Positions 40,054-48,523 of a stretch of 64,000 bases of DNA are shown one piece after another. The translations under genes were made by a program, and so were the position numbers. Position 1 is the stretch's first letter. Each line of letters begins with the position of its first letter. Below the pieces are notes generated by a model. The model searched no databases. It saw only the letters and a list, made by a program, of their open reading frames with translations, and was not told where the DNA came from. The stretch is from Micromonospora violae (GTDB lineage: Bacteria; Actinomycetota; Actinomycetes; Mycobacteriales; Micromonosporaceae). The stretch covers positions 3,472,001 through 3,536,000 of the forward strand of contig NZ_SHKK01000001.1 in NCBI RefSeq assembly GCF_004217135.1, written 5' to 3'.

Positions 40054-41295
40054 CTACCCCGGCTGGTGGATCGGCCCGTCGAGCGCTGCCAGGGGCCGGC
40101 CGGTGCCGCCCCACCGGGCCGCGACGATCTGCGCGGCCACACTCACCGCGGTCTCCTCCGGGGTACGACCACCGAGATCCAACCCGATCGGGGAGGCGAG
40201 CCGGGCCAGTTGCTCCGGGTTGAGCCCCGCCTCGCTGAGCAGCTTGTGCCGCTCGTCGTGGGTGCGCCGGGAGCCCATCGCACCGACGTACGCCAGCGGG
40301 TGGCGCAGCGCCAACTCCAGCAACGGCACGTCGAACCTCGGGTCGTGGGTGAGCACGCACACCACCGTCCGCTCGTCGAGCCGACCGGCCGCCAACTCCG
40401 CACCCAGGTAGCGGTGCGGCCACTGCACCACCACCTCGTCCGCGTCGGGAAAGCGCCGCGCGGTGGCGAAGACCGGCCGGGCGTCGCAGACGGTGACCCG
40501 GTAGCCGAGGAACCTGCCGAGCCGGGCCACCGCGGCGGCGAAATCGATCGCCCCGAAGACGATCATCCGGGGTCGGCTGGCGTACGCGGTCACGAAGAGG
40601 CTGACACCGCTGCCCCGGCGCTGCCCGTGGTACCCGTACCGGAGCATCCCGCTGCGCCCGGCCGCGAGCAGCCCGAGGGCGTCGGCGCAGGCGGCGTCGT
40701 CGAGCCGGTCGTCGCCGAGCGACCCGACGGGCCGCTGACCGCTGCGCACCACCAACCGTCGGCCGAGCCGTCGGGCCGGGTCGGCGGGCGGCGCGGTGGC
40801 GGCGGCTGGCGGCGCGGTGGCGGCGGCTGGCGGCGCGGTGGCGGCGGCTGGCGGCGCGGTGGCGGCGGGCGGGACGGTGGCGTCGGGTGGGCCGGCGGCG
40901 TCGGCCGCCACGCAGGTGACGATGGCCGCCGGGTGGCCGGCGCGGCGGGCGGCGGCGACCGCGTCCAGCGCCGGCCGGGCGCTCGCGTCGACGCGCTCCA
41001 CGAACACGTCGAGGATCCCGCCGCAGGTCAGGCCCACGGTGTACGCGTCGTCGTCGCTGATCCCGTAGCGGCACAGCTCGGGGTGGCCGGTGTCGAGCAC
41101 GCGGCGGGCCCGTTCGTAGAGATCCGCCTCGACGCAGCCGCCGGAGACACTGCCGACGACAGTGCCGTCGGGCGCGACCACCATGGCGGCACCGGGTGGC
41201 TGTGGGGCGGAGTGCCAGGTGGCCACGACGGTGGCCAGCGCGACCGGTACGCCGTCGCGGCACCGACGGTGCACCTCGTCGAACACGTCCGGCAC
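40054..41295 (-). CDS. XdhC/CoxI-family protein with repeat-built linker
   Basis: 413 residues from GTG 41295 (GAGAGG nine bases upstream). N-terminal XdhC/CoxI domain (ALATVVATWHSAPQPPGAAM, VGSVSGGCVEADLYERA with the conserved Cys) and C-terminal Rossmann-type XdhC_C domain (RMIVFGAIDFAAAVARLGRF, THDPRFDVPLLELAL, YVGAMGSRRTHDERHKLLSE). The family helps insert or sulfurylate the molybdenum cofactor of xanthine/CO dehydrogenases; no such enzyme is in this window. Between the domains lies an Ala/Pro/Thr linker made by a 21-bp tandem repeat. Confidence 0.88.
   Translation of the reverse strand: MPDVFDEVHRRCRDGVPVALATVVATWHSAPQPPGAAMVVAPDGTVVGSVSGGCVEADLYERARRVLDTGHPELCRYGISDDDAYTVGLTCGGILDVFVERVDASARPALDAVAAARRAGHPAAIVTCVAADAAGPPDATVPPAATAPPAAATAPPAAATAPPAAATAPPADPARRLGRRLVVRSGQRPVGSLGDDRLDDAACADALGLLAAGRSGMLRYGYHGQRRGSGVSLFVTAYASRPRMIVFGAIDFAAAVARLGRFLGYRVTVCDARPVFATARRFPDADEVVVQWPHRYLGAELAAGRLDERTVVCVLTHDPRFDVPLLELALRHPLAYVGAMGSRRTHDERHKLLSEAGLNPEQLARLASPIGLDLGGRTPEETAVSVAAQIVAARWGGTGRPLAALDGPIHQPG
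40790..40873. repeat. 21-bp tandem repeat (4 units) inside the XdhC-like gene
   Basis: Unit GGCGCGGTGGCGGCGGCTGG plus C, four copies, the last one altered. Because 21 is a multiple of three the frame is kept and the minus strand reads A-A-T-A-P-P-A repeatedly. Confidence 0.92.
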
Positions 41296-41646
41296 CGACG
41301 GCCGCCTCTCCGTTCCCACTCCCCGTACGCAGGATATGGCGTGCGACGGCGGCCGGCGGGTCTTCTCATGCATCGAGGAACGGCTATTGCGCTCGACCGG
41401 TGGGACATGGTGGGATGACGCGTACCGGGGGTGCGAGGGCTGCGGCGCCGCCGGTTGCCGGGTTGGTTAGACGCGAGGGCACCGGTCCAGGACAGGACCG
41501 TCGACGGCGCACGTCCACTGGCTGTTGTCCGCCGGGGCACGTCGCCGTGATCGTCGCACCGCTCACGACAGCGGGGCGATCACGCCACATCCCACCCGAT
41601 GGCGCGGGGCGGCTCAGCAAACGCCCCTCGCGAGTCAGGAGAACCC
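41296..41646. other. Divergent intergenic region upstream of the LPMO gene
   Basis: 351 bases between the XdhC-like gene and the LPMO gene. Apart from GTG 41647 with its AGGAGA site, I see a 10-bp imperfect inverted repeat (41544-41553 and 41577-41586, CGTGATCG core) and a short GGTCC...GGACC repeat near 41482. No 14-bp CebR-type palindrome and no RNA gene was found. Confidence 0.45.
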
Positions 41647-42765
41647 GTGAACCGTTCCCGTATGGCCGCCTTGCTCACCGCGGCCATGACCCTCGCACTG
41701 GGCGCTGTCGCCCTGGCGTCCAGTCCGCAGCCGGCCGCCGCGCACGGCGCGGCGATGACGCCCGGCAGCCGCACCTACCTGTGCTGGCAGGACGGCCTCA
41801 GCACGACCGGTGAGATCAGGCCGACCAACCCCGCGTGCTCCGCTGCCGTGGCGCAGAGCGGGGCGAACTCGCTCTACAACTGGTTCAGCGTGCTGCGCTC
41901 CGACGCCGGTGGTCGCACCACCGGCTTCATTCCGGACGGGCAGCTGTGCAGCGGCGGCAACTCCGGCTTCCGCGGCTACGACCTGGCCCGCACGGACTGG
42001 CCGCTGACCCACCTGACCGCCGGTGCACGGTTGGACTTCCGGTACAGCAACTGGGCGCACCACCCGGGCACCTTCTACTTCTACATCACGAAGAACAGCT
42101 GGAGCCCGAACCGGGCGCTGGCCTGGAGTGACCTGGAGGAGCAGCCATTCCTCACGGTGACCAACCCGCCGCAGCGCGGCGCCGTCGGCACCAACGACGG
42201 TCACTACTACTTCAGTGGCAACCTGCCGTCGGGCAAGAGCGGCCAGCACATCATCTACTCCCGCTGGGTCCGCTCGGACTCGCAGGAGAACTTCTTCGGC
42301 TGCTCCGACGTGGTCTTCGACGGTGGCAACGGTCAGGTGACCGGCATCAAGGGCGGCACGACGTCGCCGACGCCCACGCCGACCGACCCGACGCCCACGC
42401 CGACCGACCCGACCCCCGGGCCGACCGACCCGCCGCCGACGACCACCCCGCCGCCGGCCGGCGGTGACTGCATGGCCGCCTACAAGGTGACCAGCGCCTG
42501 GCAGGGTGGCTTCCAGGGTGAGGTCACGATCATGAACCACGGCAGTACACCGTTCTCCGGCTGGACCGCCAGCTGGACCTGGCCCAACGGGCAGTCGATC
42601 AACCAGATCTGGAGTGCCACCCAGACCTCGTCCGGCTCGACAGTGACAGCGACGAACGTCTCCTACAACGGCACCGTCGCACCAAACGGCAGCACCACGT
42701 TCGGCTTCCTGGCCAGCAGCACCGGCACCAACGGGATCCCCACGGTCACCTGCGCCCGCCGCTAA
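41647..42765 (+). CDS. Secreted AA10 lytic polysaccharide monooxygenase with CBM2
   Basis: 372 residues from GTG 41647 (AGGAGAACCC upstream). Signal peptide to A32; the mature chain then starts with H33, the N-terminal copper ligand of the histidine brace, and a second His lies in SNWAHHPGTFYFY (138/139). The catalytic domain ends near residue 235, followed by a Thr/Pro linker (TPTPTDPTPTPTDPTPG) and a carbohydrate-binding module of family 2 (about 275-372) with the conserved Trp residues and terminal Cys pair. Oxidatively cleaves cellulose or chitin outside the cell. Stands alone, not in an operon. Confidence 0.95.
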   Translation: MNRSRMAALLTAAMTLALGAVALASSPQPAAAHGAAMTPGSRTYLCWQDGLSTTGEIRPTNPACSAAVAQSGANSLYNWFSVLRSDAGGRTTGFIPDGQLCSGGNSGFRGYDLARTDWPLTHLTAGARLDFRYSNWAHHPGTFYFYITKNSWSPNRALAWSDLEEQPFLTVTNPPQRGAVGTNDGHYYFSGNLPSGKSGQHIIYSRWVRSDSQENFFGCSDVVFDGGNGQVTGIKGGTTSPTPTPTDPTPTPTDPTPGPTDPPPTTTPPPAGGDCMAAYKVTSAWQGGFQGEVTIMNHGSTPFSGWTASWTWPNGQSINQIWSATQTSSGSTVTATNVSYNGTVAPNGSTTFGFLASSTGTNGIPTVTCARR

Positions 42766-42798
42766 CACCAGCACCCCTGACCACCACCACCCCTGAAA

Positions 42799-42854
42799 TG
42801 ATCAAGAGGTTTGCGTCACCGGAACCGCGCCGGATGACGCAAACCTCTTGATCA
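42799..42854. repeat. Dispersed palindrome R7 (perfect)
   Basis: Arms 42799-42818 and 42835-42854 (TGATCAAGAGGTTTGCGTCA) pair perfectly over 20 bases; the 16-nt loop begins CCGG and ends CCGGA, extending the stem. Located between the convergent LPMO and asnB genes. Confidence 0.92.
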
Positions 42855-42870
42855 ACAGGGTGGGGCGAGG

Positions 42871-44832
42871 TCAGCGGACCATGGAACCGACGACCGGCTT
42901 CGTGAGCAGCGCCGACTGGTTGCGCTGGATACCCGGGTCAAGGGTCTTGGCCACGAAGATCGCGTGCCAGATGCAGAAGATCAGCACCGTCCACACCTTG
43001 CGGGAGTGGTCGGCCTCCTCCCGCTTGTGCTCGTCGAGCAGCCGCAGCGCGTACGACAGGTCGAGCAGATCACCCGCACCCGAGGTGCTGAGCACGTGCC
43101 GGGCCCACTCGTACATCTCACCGCGCAGCCAGACCCGGGTGGGGGTCGGGAAGCCCAGCTTCTTACGGTTGACGATGGCCGGCGGCACGACACCCTGCAA
43201 CGCCTGACGCATCGCGTACTTGGTGGCGTCGGAGCGCGGCGGCAGCTTCAGGTCGACCGGGATCTTCGCCGCGACGTCGAAGACCTCCCGGTCGAGGAAC
43301 GGCACCCGCACCTCCAACGAGTGCGACATCGAGATCCGGTCGGCCTTGACCAGGATGTCGCCGCGCAGCCAGGTGTAGAGGTCCACGTACTGCATCTTGG
43401 TGACGTCGTCGAGCTCCGTGCACTCCGCGTAGATCGGGGCGGTGACGTCCGTGTAGCGCACCGAGGGGTCGTAGCGGCGCATCAGCTGCTGCTTCTCCTC
43501 CTCGGTGAACATCCGGGCGTTGCCGTAGTAGCGCTCCTCGATCGGGGTGGTGCCGCGCTCCAGGAAGCTCTTTCCCTTGACCCCCTGCGGGATCGCCTTG
43601 GAGACCGCGCGCAGCCCCTTCTGCACACCGCCGGGCAGGCCGTTCACGGTGCCCAGCGACAGCGGCTCCCGGTAGATCGTGTAGCCGCCGAAGAACTCGT
43701 CCGCACCCTCACCGGAGAGCACCACCGTGACGTGCTCGGCGGCCTTCTTGGCCACGAAGTAGAGCGGCACCAACGCCGGGTCGGCCACCGGGTCGTCCAG
43801 GTGCCAGACGATCTTCGGCAGGGCGTCGATCATGTCCTGCGGACCGATCTTGGTGGGGATCGTCGTGACGTCCAGGTGCCGGGCCGACTCCTGGGCGACG
43901 TCGATCTCCGAGTAACCCGGCACGTCGTAGCCCACGGTGAAGGTGAGGATGTTCGGGTTGAACTCGCGCGCCAGCGCGACCACCGCGGTGGAGTCGATAC
44001 CGCTGGACAGGAACGAGCCCACCGGCACATCGGAGCGCATGTGCATGCGCACGCTCTCCCGCAGCGTCTCACGGATCTCGTGGTACAGCTTCTGCTCGTC
44101 GTCGACGGGCGCCGGCCGGAACACCGGCCGGTACCACCGGCGTACGTCGATCCGCCCGCCCGGGGTCCAGTTCAGGTACTCCCCGGAGCCGATCCGGTTG
44201 ATGCCCTTGTGCAGGGTGCCGGGCTCGGGCACGTACTGCAGGGTCAGGTAGTGGCTCAGGTTGGCCGTGTCGACGCCCGCATCGCCCTGGTAGTTGCTGT
44301 GCGCGAACGGCAGCAGCGCCTTCTTCTCCGAGGCCAGGTAGAGGCCGTCGGCGGTCTCCAGGTAGTGCATCGGCTTGATGCCGAAGTAGTCGCGGGCGCC
44401 GAACGCCCGGCGCTCCTGCCGGTCCCAGATGACGAAGGCGAACATGCCCCGCAGCCGGGTGAGCACCTGCTCACCCCAGAAGTGGTAGCCCGCGACGATC
44501 ACCTCACCGTCACCGGCGGTGGCGAACTGTGCGCCGAAGTTTCTGATCAACTCCTCGCGCAGCTCGATGTAGTTGTAGATCTCGCCGTTGAAGGTCAGCA
44601 GGTAACGGCCGTTCGCGTAGGGCAGTGGCTCGTGGCTCGACGCGACGTCGATGATGGCCAGCCGCTTGTGGGCGAACACGCCGTCCGCGTACCGGCCGGA
44701 GGCGTCGCCGACCACCTCGACCCCGGTCTCGTCGGGGCCGCGGTGGTGCAGGCATTCCAACGCTCCGGCGATGTGGTCGCGATGCGCCGCGGCGTTGCCG
44801 TTCGCGCTGAAGAAGGCCAGAAGTCCGCACAT
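42871..44832 (-). CDS. asnB: Asparagine synthase (glutamine-hydrolysing)
   Basis: 653 residues from ATG 44832, giving the catalytic N-terminal Cys directly after Met (MCGLLAFF). The class II glutaminase domain covers about residues 1-220 (HHRGPDETG, FNGEIYNY, GMFAFVIWD). The synthetase domain carries the ATP-pyrophosphatase loop FLSSGIDSTAVVAL and VLSGEGADEFFGGY. Converts aspartate and glutamine with ATP to asparagine; other members of this actinobacterial group amidate cell-wall or antibiotic precursors, so asparagine is likely but not certain. Divergent from aminopeptidase P, with 132 bases between. Confidence 0.92.
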   Translation of the reverse strand: MCGLLAFFSANGNAAAHRDHIAGALECLHHRGPDETGVEVVGDASGRYADGVFAHKRLAIIDVASSHEPLPYANGRYLLTFNGEIYNYIELREELIRNFGAQFATAGDGEVIVAGYHFWGEQVLTRLRGMFAFVIWDRQERRAFGARDYFGIKPMHYLETADGLYLASEKKALLPFAHSNYQGDAGVDTANLSHYLTLQYVPEPGTLHKGINRIGSGEYLNWTPGGRIDVRRWYRPVFRPAPVDDEQKLYHEIRETLRESVRMHMRSDVPVGSFLSSGIDSTAVVALAREFNPNILTFTVGYDVPGYSEIDVAQESARHLDVTTIPTKIGPQDMIDALPKIVWHLDDPVADPALVPLYFVAKKAAEHVTVVLSGEGADEFFGGYTIYREPLSLGTVNGLPGGVQKGLRAVSKAIPQGVKGKSFLERGTTPIEERYYGNARMFTEEEKQQLMRRYDPSVRYTDVTAPIYAECTELDDVTKMQYVDLYTWLRGDILVKADRISMSHSLEVRVPFLDREVFDVAAKIPVDLKLPPRSDATKYAMRQALQGVVPPAIVNRKKLGFPTPTRVWLRGEMYEWARHVLSTSGAGDLLDLSYALRLLDEHKREEADHSRKVWTVLIFCIWHAIFVAKTLDPGIQRNQSALLTKPVVGSMVR

Positions 44833-44964
44833 GGTGGCCATCTTTCCACGCGCACTGTCGGCCCTCGCAGCCGTCCGTCGATCCACCCGCCTCCCCGGGG
44901 GCGTTACCGCCAACCGGGGGCGCGGTACCGTCGGGACCAGCAACGAAGCGGAGGGAGCGGCGCA

Positions 44965-46446
44965 ATGACCGAGGGACGCACCGACGGTACGCCGACGGAC
45001 GGTACGGAATCGCACGATCCGGACTTCCCGGAGGCGTTCCTGTCCTTCATGCGGCAGGGCTGGCGCGACACGGCGCTCCCCGTGACGCCCCGCCCAGAGA
45101 CGCCCAACTACGCCAAGCGGCGGGCGGCCCTCTCGGCGGCCTTCCCCGGCGAGACGCTGGTGATCCCCACCGGCACCGAGAAGGTCCGGGCCAACGACAC
45201 CGACTACCCGTTCCGACCGGGCAGCGACTTCGCCTACTTGACCGGCGACCACGACGCCGACAGCGTGCTGGTGCTGCGCCCGAACGGCTCCGGGCACGAC
45301 GCGACGCTGTACATGCGCCCCCGGTCTTCCCGGGAGACCGACGAGTTCTTCCGCAGCCGCAACGGCGAGCTGTGGGTGGGCCGGCGGCACACCCTCAGCG
45401 AGAAGTCGACCGAGCTGGGTCTGCCCACCGCCGACCTGACCGGCCTGGAGGCGACGCTCGCCGACCTGGCTCCGGGGCGTACCCGGGTGTTGCGCGGTTT
45501 CGACGCCCAGGTGGACGCGGCCGTCCGCCCCTACGACGGGCCCCGCGCCGAGGGCCAGCCGGCCCGCGACCGGGAGCTGGCCAGTGCCATCTCCGAGATG
45601 AAGCTGGTCAAGGACGAGTGGGAGATCGGCCAGCTCCAGGACGCGATCGACGCCACCGTACGCGGCTTCGAGGACGTGGCCCGGATCCTGCCGGCCGACC
45701 GGGCGGTCTCCGAACGGCTCCTGGAGGGCGTCTTCGCGCTGCGGGCCCGCCACGACGGCAACGACGTCGGGTACGGCTCGATCGTCGGTGCCGGCGAGCA
45801 CGCCACGATCCTGCACTGGGTGCACAACCACGGCGCCACCCGACCGGGTGACCTGCTGCTGATGGACATGGGTGTCGAGGGCCGCAACCTCTACACCGCC
45901 GACGTGACCCGGGTCCTGCCGGTGAACGGCCGGTTCACCGCGCTGCAGCGCCAGGTCTACGACATCGTGTACGCCTCGCAGCAGGCCGGCATCGAGGCCA
46001 TCCGCCCCGGCGTCAAGTTCAAGGACGTCCACCTGACCTGCATGCGGGTCCTCGCCGAAGGGCTGTCCGACCTGGGTCTGCTGCCGGTCAGCGTGGACGA
46101 GGCGATGGACGAGAAGTCGACCGTCTACCGGCGGTGGACGCTGCACGGCTTCGGCCACATGCTCGGCATCGACGTGCACGACTGCTCCAACGCCCGCAAG
46201 GAGACGTACCGCGACGGCGCGCTGGGTGAGGGCTACGTGCTCACCGTCGAGCCCGGTCTGTACTTCCAGCCCGAGGACGAGCTGGTCCCCGCCGAGCTGC
46301 GCGGTGTCGGCATCCGGATCGAGGACGACGTGCTGGTCACCGCGACCGGCGCGGTCAACCTGTCGGCCGGGTTGCCCCGTACCTCCGACGAGGTGGAGAC
46401 CTGGCTGGCCGAGCAGCGCGAAGCCGGCCCCCGCCTACCCAGCTAA
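44965..46446 (+). CDS. pepP: Xaa-Pro aminopeptidase (aminopeptidase P)
   Basis: 493 residues from ATG 44965 with GGAGGGAGCGG upstream. N-terminal AMP domain, then the pita-bread metallopeptidase with all metal ligands: MDMGVEGRNLYTADVTRVLP (two Asp), HGFGHMLGIDVHD (His), LTVEPGLYF (Glu) and RGVGIRIEDDVLV (Glu). Dimanganese enzyme that removes an N-terminal residue preceding proline. No signal peptide; cytoplasmic. Only gene on its strand here; the following ~780 bases contain no gene. Confidence 0.95.
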   Translation: MTEGRTDGTPTDGTESHDPDFPEAFLSFMRQGWRDTALPVTPRPETPNYAKRRAALSAAFPGETLVIPTGTEKVRANDTDYPFRPGSDFAYLTGDHDADSVLVLRPNGSGHDATLYMRPRSSRETDEFFRSRNGELWVGRRHTLSEKSTELGLPTADLTGLEATLADLAPGRTRVLRGFDAQVDAAVRPYDGPRAEGQPARDRELASAISEMKLVKDEWEIGQLQDAIDATVRGFEDVARILPADRAVSERLLEGVFALRARHDGNDVGYGSIVGAGEHATILHWVHNHGATRPGDLLLMDMGVEGRNLYTADVTRVLPVNGRFTALQRQVYDIVYASQQAGIEAIRPGVKFKDVHLTCMRVLAEGLSDLGLLPVSVDEAMDEKSTVYRRWTLHGFGHMLGIDVHDCSNARKETYRDGALGEGYVLTVEPGLYFQPEDELVPAELRGVGIRIEDDVLVTATGAVNLSAGLPRTSDEVETWLAEQREAGPRLPS

Positions 46447-46465
46447 CCCGCCCAGCCCAGCTAAA

Positions 46466-46553
46466 CCGCCAGCCCGGCAGACCCGCCAGCCCGGCAGACC
46501 CGCCAGCCCCGCCAGCCCGGCAGACCCGCCAGCCCGGCAGACCCGCCAGCCCA
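46466..46553. repeat. 17-bp tandem repeat
   Basis: Unit CCGCCAGCCCGGCAGAC, about five copies with one truncated in the middle, starting 20 bases after the aminopeptidase P stop. Confidence 0.9.
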
Positions 46554-46595
46554 GCTGGCCGCGCCCCAAAGGCCGGGTAGCTCAAGCCCTCGCCC

Positions 46596-46674
46596 CGTGA
46601 TCCACTCGGTTTCCTGAAGTCGCGCTATCCCCGTCCCGCGGATGCCACGTCATCAGTGAACCGAGTGGATCACG
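46596..46674. repeat. Dispersed palindrome R8 (CCACTCGG type)
   Basis: Arms 46596-46611 and 46659-46674 (CGTGATCCACTCGGTT) pair perfectly over 16 bases; the loop is 47 nt. Arm and first part of the loop (GTCGCG..ATCCCCGTC) are shared with R9, 500 bases away. Confidence 0.88.
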
Positions 46675-46886
46675 CTCGGCGGGTCAGCACGTGCGGTATC
46701 CGCACTCCCCGACGCCCGAGCGAGACGGCAGCGTACGTCCTCCCCGGCGCGCCGAGCCCCAACGCCATAGGCCACCGCACCGCAGGCCGAGCCCACCACA
46801 ACGCCACGTCGTCCACTCCCCTCTGTGGCCCCCACCCTCGTTGGCCTCTGACCCCTGCGACCCCCGCCCGCCCGGCCCCGCGCCTC

Positions 46887-47044
46887 CGGCCCGGCCACCA
46901 CCCACCCGACCCAACGCCCCCGGCCCGGCCACCACCCACCCGACCCAACGCCCCCGGCCCGGCCACCACCCACCCGACCCAACGCCCCCGGCCCGGCCAC
47001 CACCCACCCGACCCAACGCCCCCGGCCCGGCCACCACCCACCCG
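46887..47044. repeat. 34-bp tandem repeat array
   Basis: GGCCACCACCCACCCGACCC followed by AACGCCCCCGGCCC recurs every 34 bases (starts at 46893, 46927, 46961, 46995, 47029), the first three junctions without a mismatch; the last copy is partial. It lies between R8 and R9. Confidence 0.95.
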
Positions 47045-47102
47045 TGGCCGCAAGAGGCCATCCGGCCGTCGCTGCGGGCTAGCAGCCAGGCCGACCCAGC
47101 CG

Positions 47103-47179
47103 TGATCCACTCGGGTTCCTTGAAGTCGCGGCATCCCCGTCGTCCGGACACCGCAATTTCAAGAAACCCGAGTGGATCA
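47103..47179. repeat. Dispersed palindrome R9 (CCACTCGG type)
   Basis: Arms 47103-47124 and 47158-47179 (TGATCCACTCGGGTTCCTTG...) pair with one mismatch over 22 positions; the loop is 33 nt. It ends 44 bases before the IS21 element. Confidence 0.92.
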
Positions 47180-47302
47180 GGCCGCGAGGTCGAGCAACGT
47201 TCGGCAGCCGAACACCTCCAGGGTGTCGGCTCCGCCTGAAAACTGACCACGTGGTTCCGGGTGAATCGGGACCACCTCCTGAAGCATCGGGAGGTGCTGA
47301 GC

Positions 47303-48523
47303 GTGGAGGACTGGGCGGAGATCCGGCGGCTGCGGCGGTCGGAGGGTATGGCGATTCAGGCCATCGCACGGCGGTTGAGGATGTCTCGCAACACCGTGAA
47401 GAAGGCCCTGGCCAGTGATGAGCCGCCGCGGTATCAGCGGGCGGCGAAGGGCTCGATCGTGGACGCGGTCGAGCCGCAGATCAGGGTGTTGTTGGCGGAG
47501 TTCCCCGACATGCCCTCGACAGTGATCATGGAACGGGTCGGGTGGACCCGGGGCAAGACGGTGTTCTGCGATCGGGTGCAGCAGCTGCGGCCGTTGTTCC
47601 GCCGCCCCGACCCGGCCCAGCGCACTGACTATCTGCCGGGCGAGTTGGCGCAGTGCGACCTGTGGTTCCCGCCGGCGGACGTGACCTTGGGTTTCGGTCA
47701 GGTCGGCCGGCCACCGGTGTTGGTGATGGTGTCGGGGTATTCGCGGTGGCTGTCGGCGGTGATGATCCCGTCGCGGCAGTCACCGGATCTGCTGGCGGGG
47801 CACTGGACGTTGATCTCAGGCTGGGATCGGACGCCGAAGGCGTTGGTGTGGGACAACGAGTCCGCGGTCGGGCAGTGGCGGGCTGGTCGGCCGCAGCTGA
47901 CCGAGGCGATGAACGCCTTCCGCGGGACCCTGGGCATCAAGGTGATCCAGTGCCGGCCGGCGGACCCGGAGGCCAAGGGCCTGGTCGAGAGGGCCAACGG
48001 CTATCTCGAGACGTCGTTCCTGCCCGGGCGCCGGTTCGGCTCGCCGCAGGACTTCAACGCCCAGCTCACCGAGTGGCTGGTGCGGGCGAACAACCGCCAA
48101 CACCGGATGTTGGGCTGCCGCCCGGCCGAGCGGTGGGACGCCGACCGGGCCGCGATGCTGTCGCTGCCGCCGGTCGCGCCGGTGGTCGGCTGGCGACAGA
48201 CCACGCGGTTGCCTCGCGATCATTACGTCCGGTTGGACAGTAACGACTACTCGGTGCACCCGGCGGCGGTGGGAAGACGTGTCGACATCGTCGCTGACGC
48301 CGATCGGGTGCAGGTGTTCTGCGACAGCCGCCAGGTCGCCCGACACGACCGCTGCTGGGCCAAGCATCAGAGCATCACCGACCCGGTCCATCGGCAGGCC
48401 GCTGCTGACCTGCGTATGGCCGCCCGGCAGGTGCCGGCGCCGGCAGTCACCGCGGAGGTCGAGCACCGGCGGCTCAGCGATTACGACCGGATGTTCGGCC
48501 TCGACGTTGAGGTGGCTGCGTGA
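47303..48523 (+). CDS. istA: IS21-family transposase IstA
   Basis: About 406 residues from GTG 47303 (GGGAGG eight bases upstream; GTG 47294 or 47261 are possible starts further up). N-terminal helix-turn-helix (MAIQAIARRLRMSRNTVKKAL), then the DDE catalytic core: Asp in LAQCDLWFPPADV, Asp in LVWDNESAVG and Glu in DPEAKGLVERANGYLE; C-terminal beta domain (NDYSVHPAAVGRRV). Catalyses cut and joining of the element ends. Stop overlaps istB start. Confidence 0.93.
   Translation: MEDWAEIRRLRRSEGMAIQAIARRLRMSRNTVKKALASDEPPRYQRAAKGSIVDAVEPQIRVLLAEFPDMPSTVIMERVGWTRGKTVFCDRVQQLRPLFRRPDPAQRTDYLPGELAQCDLWFPPADVTLGFGQVGRPPVLVMVSGYSRWLSAVMIPSRQSPDLLAGHWTLISGWDRTPKALVWDNESAVGQWRAGRPQLTEAMNAFRGTLGIKVIQCRPADPEAKGLVERANGYLETSFLPGRRFGSPQDFNAQLTEWLVRANNRQHRMLGCRPAERWDADRAAMLSLPPVAPVVGWRQTTRLPRDHYVRLDSNDYSVHPAAVGRRVDIVADADRVQVFCDSRQVARHDRCWAKHQSITDPVHRQAAADLRMAARQVPAPAVTAEVEHRRLSDYDRMFGLDVEVAA

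Larger units (their letters stand above)
46447..47223. other. Gene-free repeat-rich region
   Basis: 777 bases without a credible coding frame. It holds a 17-bp tandem repeat (46466-46553), palindrome R8, about 220 bases of plain sequence, a 34-bp tandem array and palindrome R9, and ends at the IS21-family element. The long Pro-rich and Gly-rich reading frames on both strands result from the repeats. Confidence 0.7.

Noticed and set aside
42871..46179. Very long overlapping frames opposite asnB and pepP (over 1100 codons)
   Set aside because: Shadow frames from high GC at third positions. They lack any domain pattern outside the asnB and pepP segments.
46887..47044. Possible CRISPR-like array
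   Set aside because: The 34-bp units follow each other directly and contain no unique spacers; no cas genes are near.
46653..47250. Proline-rich and glycine-rich frames on both strands
   Set aside because: Created by the tandem repeats; no ribosome-binding site or conserved start, and all frames in the repeat stay open equally.
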